Assembly: GCA_026770595.1 (NCBI GenBank)
Contig: MU634684.1
Span: 1 to 10,797, forward strand
DNA: 10,797 nt
Source: Ochromonadaceae sp. CCMP2298
Lineage: Eukaryota; Sar; Synurophyceae; Ochromonadales; Ochromonadaceae
Direction of reading: 5' to 3'
The notes under the pieces are model-generated. The model was not told where the DNA came from. It did not search any database and saw nothing but the letters and a program-made list of their open reading frames with translations. How positions within the stretch are numbered: the first letter of the stretch is position 1; each line of letters opens with the position of its first letter. Of this stretch, positions 8,301 to 10,797 are shown in pieces. The position numbers were made by a program, and so were the translations under genes.

Positions 8301-8439
8301 AGACAAGACTGGGTTTTAAGTTTAGACAGACTGGGTTTTTATAGGCTTTTAAATAGGCGCCTGTTATTCTCCCATCAAAACTGGCCTCCGTATGTTCTGC
8401 AGTTGCGGAAATTGGCGGGACTATGACACTATGACAGTA

Positions 8440-9779
8440 TTAGCTGGAGTAGAAGAAGTAGAACTTGAGGAGCAGCACGAGGGACAGCTGGATCAGCCTG
8501 TAGGGAGACAAAGCCAGAGGCAGATACGGAGAGGGGAGAAAGAAGAGGAAGTTAGATCTGTAAGAGGAACAGGAGCAGGTGGGGGGAGAGCTCTATACTC
8601 AATGCTCTGGAATCTTACCCCACTGAGCCCAGAAGCACTGCTGCCTGCTTGCGCGCCTGTGTGATGACGAGTGGGCCCAGGCTGCGCAGGAGGAAGATAG
8701 AGGAGGACAGCGAGGCCAGCAGCAGCGACACCCAGCAGATGAGCTCTGAAGGTATCATACAAAGAAGCTGGAGGAAGGGAGGGGGGAGACGGGGGGAAGG
8801 GAGAGGGGGTTCGTCAGGATTTGGCAGGACGTTTGGAGTGTGGAGGAAGTGCGGTGCAAGTACAAGTGCGCAAGACGCAGGGCAGGGGCAGCGGGACGGC
8901 GGGACAGCGGGTTGTTGGGACAGCGGAGCGGGACTCACCACTGCGGGCAACAGCACTGTGAGTGAGTACCCGTAGAGGCAGAGCACTGTGACGAACTTGA
9001 GGCCCTGCTCGTACTGGCGGAAGAGGAACCACAGGCCCAGGGGCGCCAGCAGGGTGTAGCTATAGATGAGCGAGGAGGCGGACATCACATCACTGAAGTC
9101 GTACTCCCTGAGGAGAGGGCAGAGGAGAGGGCAGCAGAGGAGAGGGCAGAGGAGAGGGAAGAAGTGAGGGGGGGGGGCAGCAGATGGGAGAGGGCAGAAG
9201 GGAGATAGGGAAGAGAGTAGCATACAGCAGATAACACGTAGCGTCGGCAAAGAGGGGGGGTGAGCAGGGGTCTGCGGGGGTTGGGCGGTGGGCAGGTAGG
9301 GCAGGCAGAGCAGGGCAGGTAGGGCAGGGAGAGCAGGGCGGTAGTTACTTACCAGAGGGCTCCACTGAAGTAGGAGGACAGAAAGCCGTTCAGGTGCGAC
9401 GCCACTGCTAACGTGAAGACCAGGGTGGTGGATATCTATGCGATGTGCGAGTGGGTGGGGAGGGGAGGGGGGTTGGTGGTTAACGTCGAGGCCATTGTAG
9501 GGAGTGACGCTCTCTGCTCTCTGCTCTCACCCAGAAGGGTCCATAGGCATCTGGCCGGGCCGATATGGAGGCTAAGAAGTTCTGCTCGCTTCTGCAGTAG
9601 AAGAGAGAGCTCATGATGCGAGAGCTGATGTCCGCCGTGTCCACATCGAAGTAGGGTTTGTAGTAGCGAACAGACAAGCAGCCACAGAAAGGTATGTCTG
9701 CCTCCTCCTGGGGGGCCTTCTCCTTCAACAGCTGATCTGTGTCCACGTCGTCATTTTCCTCTCCCTTGGCCTGCATCAT
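8440..9779 (-). CDS. YIPF1/2: YIPF1/2-type Yip1-domain Golgi membrane protein (five exons)
   Basis: Exons are 9779-9531, 9435-9353, 9107-8939, 8767-8619 and 8497-8440; introns of 95, 245, 171 and 121 nt are all GT-AG, and the joins give one 235-aa frame. Yip1-family proteins are multi-spanning membrane proteins of the Golgi and ER that interact with Rab GTPases and support vesicle traffic. The cytosolic N-terminus (1-80) has the acidic start MMQAKGEENDD, then the family block YYKPYFDVDT (39-48) and DAYGPFW (77-83). About five hydrophobic segments follow, near residues 84-101, 120-140, 148-172, 175-198 and 207-233. The end is LLLKFYFFYSS. The exon 4 start was set at 8767 because that AG (8769-8768) keeps frame and yields LLCMIPSELICW, as in relatives; an AG nearer 8748 breaks or shortens this block. 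The ATG doublet at 9779-9774 has A at -3. Confidence 0.92.
9108..9341. repeat. Purine-rich simple repeats in YIPF intron 2
   Basis: Bases about 9109-9160 hold AGAGGAGAGGGC-type 12-nt repeats, and about 9289-9341 hold GGCAGGTAGG/GGCAGAGCA-type repeats on the plus strand. On the coding (minus) strand these are pyrimidine runs such as CCTCTCCTCTG, which lead directly into the exon 3 acceptor. The stretch explains the large size of this intron (245 nt) compared with its neighbours. Confidence 0.6.
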
Positions 9780-9912
9780 GTTCTACTGGCGGCAGTGCTT
9801 GTGAACTGCTGTCGGGGGATAAGTTTACTTCTCCACCTCTGTTGGCAGAGATATTGCTGCGAAGATGATCGAGAGGGTCCCAGGGGTCCTTCCCCTCCCC
9901 CAAATTGAATTC

Positions 9913-9931
9913 CCAGGTTCCTAGAACCTGG
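9913..9931. repeat. 8-bp perfect inverted repeat upstream of YIPF
   Basis: CCAGGTTC (9913-9920) and GAACCTGG (9924-9931) flank CTA. The dyad lies 134 bp upstream of the YIPF ATG and just inside the TATATA at 9940-9945. Dyads of this size can bind dimeric transcription factors; no specific factor is implied. Confidence 0.5.
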
Positions 9932-9939
9932 TTCTACTG

Positions 9940-9945
9940 TATATA
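9940..9945 (-). promoter_or_regulatory. Candidate TATA box of the YIPF gene
   Basis: TATATA stands out in otherwise mixed sequence, about 160 bp upstream of the YIPF start codon. It is palindromic and so has no inherent direction; minus is assigned because the only nearby gene is on that strand. A 5' UTR of about 130 nt would follow. Confidence 0.3.
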
Positions 9946-10204
9946 TTAAGACCCCATATCAGCAGTGGGGGGGAATCCGCCTGTTTTTGGCAGCTCCAAA
10001 ACAGCTCCTGCAATTGCACCCCACCGGACCCCAGCTGCGGCAAAACCGGACACCTTTGAAAGCAACTGCCAAACGACTCTCCCCTCTCCGCCGCAGATCC
10101 ATTGAACGCGAGCATTGCACAACCCTTGGCATTCCTGCTGACATTCCTAGCAGATTGTCAAGCGCATCAGCGGCGCACATGCTCCTTTCGTGCAGATCCT
10201 GGCC

Positions 10205-10260
10205 AGGAGCACCCAGGAAGAGGAGCACCCAGGAGGAGGAGCACCCAGGAGGAGGAGCAA
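10205..10260. repeat. 16-nt minisatellite, about 3.5 copies
   Basis: The unit AGGAGCACCCAGGAGG is repeated at 10205-10220 (one mismatch), 10221-10236 and 10237-10252, then partially from 10253. The unit length is not a multiple of three, so the same array is read in three different ways in any frame, which argues against coding. Confidence 0.9.
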
Positions 10261-10300
10261 CCCACGGGCTGGCGAGCGACCACCCAACAGATGCCACCTT

Positions 10301-10382
10301 CGCAAAAATTTCCGGGGGGCTCTGCCCCCCTAACCCCCCGTCCCTCCAGGAAGGCCCCTCCGGGGAGGCCCCTGCGGGGAGC
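10301..10382. repeat. 82-bp GC-rich dispersed element, copy 1
   Basis: It starts CGCAAAAATTTCC and continues through GGGGGGC-TCT-GCCCCCC (10314-10330), a 7-bp stem with a 3-nt loop. It ends with further complementary CCCC/GGGG runs. It matches copy 2 at 79 of 82 positions by eye. It has no target-site duplication or terminal inverted repeat that I can see. Confidence 0.9.
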
Positions 10383-10454
10383 TATGAGGGTGCTACCCCA
10401 TTGCGTGGAGGGTCTGATGTGTAAATGGGTCAAAGAGCTGGAGGGTCTCCGGAT

Positions 10455-10501
10455 CTCAGGGTCTCAGGGTCTTAGGGTCTCAGGGATTAGGGTCTCAGAG
10501 T
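10455..10501 (+). repeat. Degenerate CTYAGGGT 8-mers (telomere-like)
   Basis: Six units follow each other: CTCAGGGT, CTCAGGGT, CTTAGGGT, CTCAGGG (7 nt), ATTAGGGT and CTCAGAGT. They resemble telomere repeats (TTAGGGT) and share the 8-nt period of the perfect array at 7208-7279, but the unit is not the same. Confidence 0.7.
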
Positions 10502-10504
10502 CGG

Positions 10505-10572
10505 AGGTGGTATGATGCTGCTGGTGTGGAGAGTAAGGTGGTATGATGTGAGCTGCGGTGGGAGAGTAAGGT
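10505..10572. repeat. Degenerate 31-33-bp tandem repeat, two copies
   Basis: AGGTGGTATGATG occurs at 10505-10517 and 10536-10548, and GAGAGTAAGGT at 10529-10539 and 10562-10572. The two words alternate, so this is one imperfect tandem duplication. Confidence 0.65.
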
Positions 10573-10669
10573 AAGAGCCAGAGCTGCCAGCAACTGCCTC
10601 TACTTGCCGCCTACTGACCTGTTCACCCACACCTCAACCAACCTTCATCTGCATTATAGGAGTGCTCCG

Positions 10670-10751
10670 CGCAAATTTTTCCGGGGGGCTCTGCCCCCCT
10701 AACCCCCCGTCCCTCCAGGAGGGCCCCTCCGGGGAGGCCCCTGCGGGGAGC
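10670..10751. repeat. 82-bp GC-rich dispersed element, copy 2
   Basis: This is in the same orientation as copy 1, 369 bp to the right, and differs at two positions in the A/T run near the start and at one position after the CCAGGA. The G6C-TCT-GC6 hairpin is kept exactly. Equal length and near identity at two separate sites point to a repeat family rather than chance. Confidence 0.9.
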
Positions 10752-10797
10752 CTCAAGTCCGCTGCGCTAGCTCACTCTTGGACGGGATGATGGGGTG

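Larger units (their letters stand above)
9780..10797. other. Repeat-rich region without a supported gene
   Basis: This 1-kb stretch upstream of the YIPF gene holds no protein I can support. It contains a probable promoter near 9913-9945, a 16-nt minisatellite (10205-10260), two copies of an 82-bp GC-rich element (10301-10382 and 10670-10751), degenerate telomere-like 8-mers (10455-10501) and a 31-33-bp repeat (10505-10572). Open frames at 9987-10424 and 10102-10515 cross these repeats and have low-complexity composition. The right edge may approach another gene, but I cannot show it. Confidence 0.6.

Noticed and set aside
10314-10330. G6C/GC6 hairpin read as a bacterial intrinsic terminator
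   Set aside because: No U-run follows, the setting is eukaryotic, and the hairpin is part of an 82-bp repeat present twice.
9987-10515. Open frames of 145 and 137 codons in the right-hand region
   Set aside because: They run through the 16-nt minisatellite and the 82-bp element, have repetitive Pro/Gly/Glu composition, overlap each other in different frames, and match no family I know.

Overview
The window is nuclear DNA from a eukaryote. Five of its six genes look like conserved eukaryotic proteins, and coding regions are interrupted by short GT-AG introns (nine supported, 83-245 nt). One gene encodes an organellar-type ribosomal protein uS15 behind a hydrophobic signal-peptide-like leader, as expected for a nuclear gene whose product enters a plastid bounded by extra membranes. 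Another encodes CFAP251, a protein of motile cilia. Together they suggest a flagellated alga with a secondary (probably red-derived) plastid, such as a cryptophyte, haptophyte or ochrophyte. I cannot choose the lineage from sequence alone.

Layout from left to right: the 3' end of the Brr2/SNRNP200 spliceosomal helicase gene (+, 1-160); the uS15 gene (-, 398-1300, two exons), tail to tail with Brr2; an 851-bp gap holding a perfect 19-bp inverted repeat; SKP1 (-, 2152-2747, two exons); CFAP251/WDR66 (-, 3149-6287, three exons, 968 codons); a 541-bp gap between divergent genes; an unrecognised 411-codon gene (+, 6829-8249, two exons) whose only clear intron carries an array of 8-nt telomere-like repeats; a YIPF1/2-type membrane protein gene (-, 8440-9779, five exons), tail to tail with it; and about 1 kb of repeat-rich DNA (9780-10797) with no supported gene.

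The genes belong to unrelated cell functions: splicing, plastid translation, SCF ubiquitin ligase, radial-spoke/axoneme structure, and Golgi membrane traffic. This is ordinary eukaryotic gene order, with no operon or multigene system. CFAP251 and the unrecognised gene share a divergent intergenic region, so common regulation is possible but unproven. I found no CRISPR array, transposase, virus or toxin gene. The points most worth a second look are the TTAGAGGG-type array in the intron, the repeated 82-bp GC-rich element at the right end, the 19-bp inverted repeat with back-to-back TATA-like motifs, the two possible N-termini of uS15, and the unrecognised gene.
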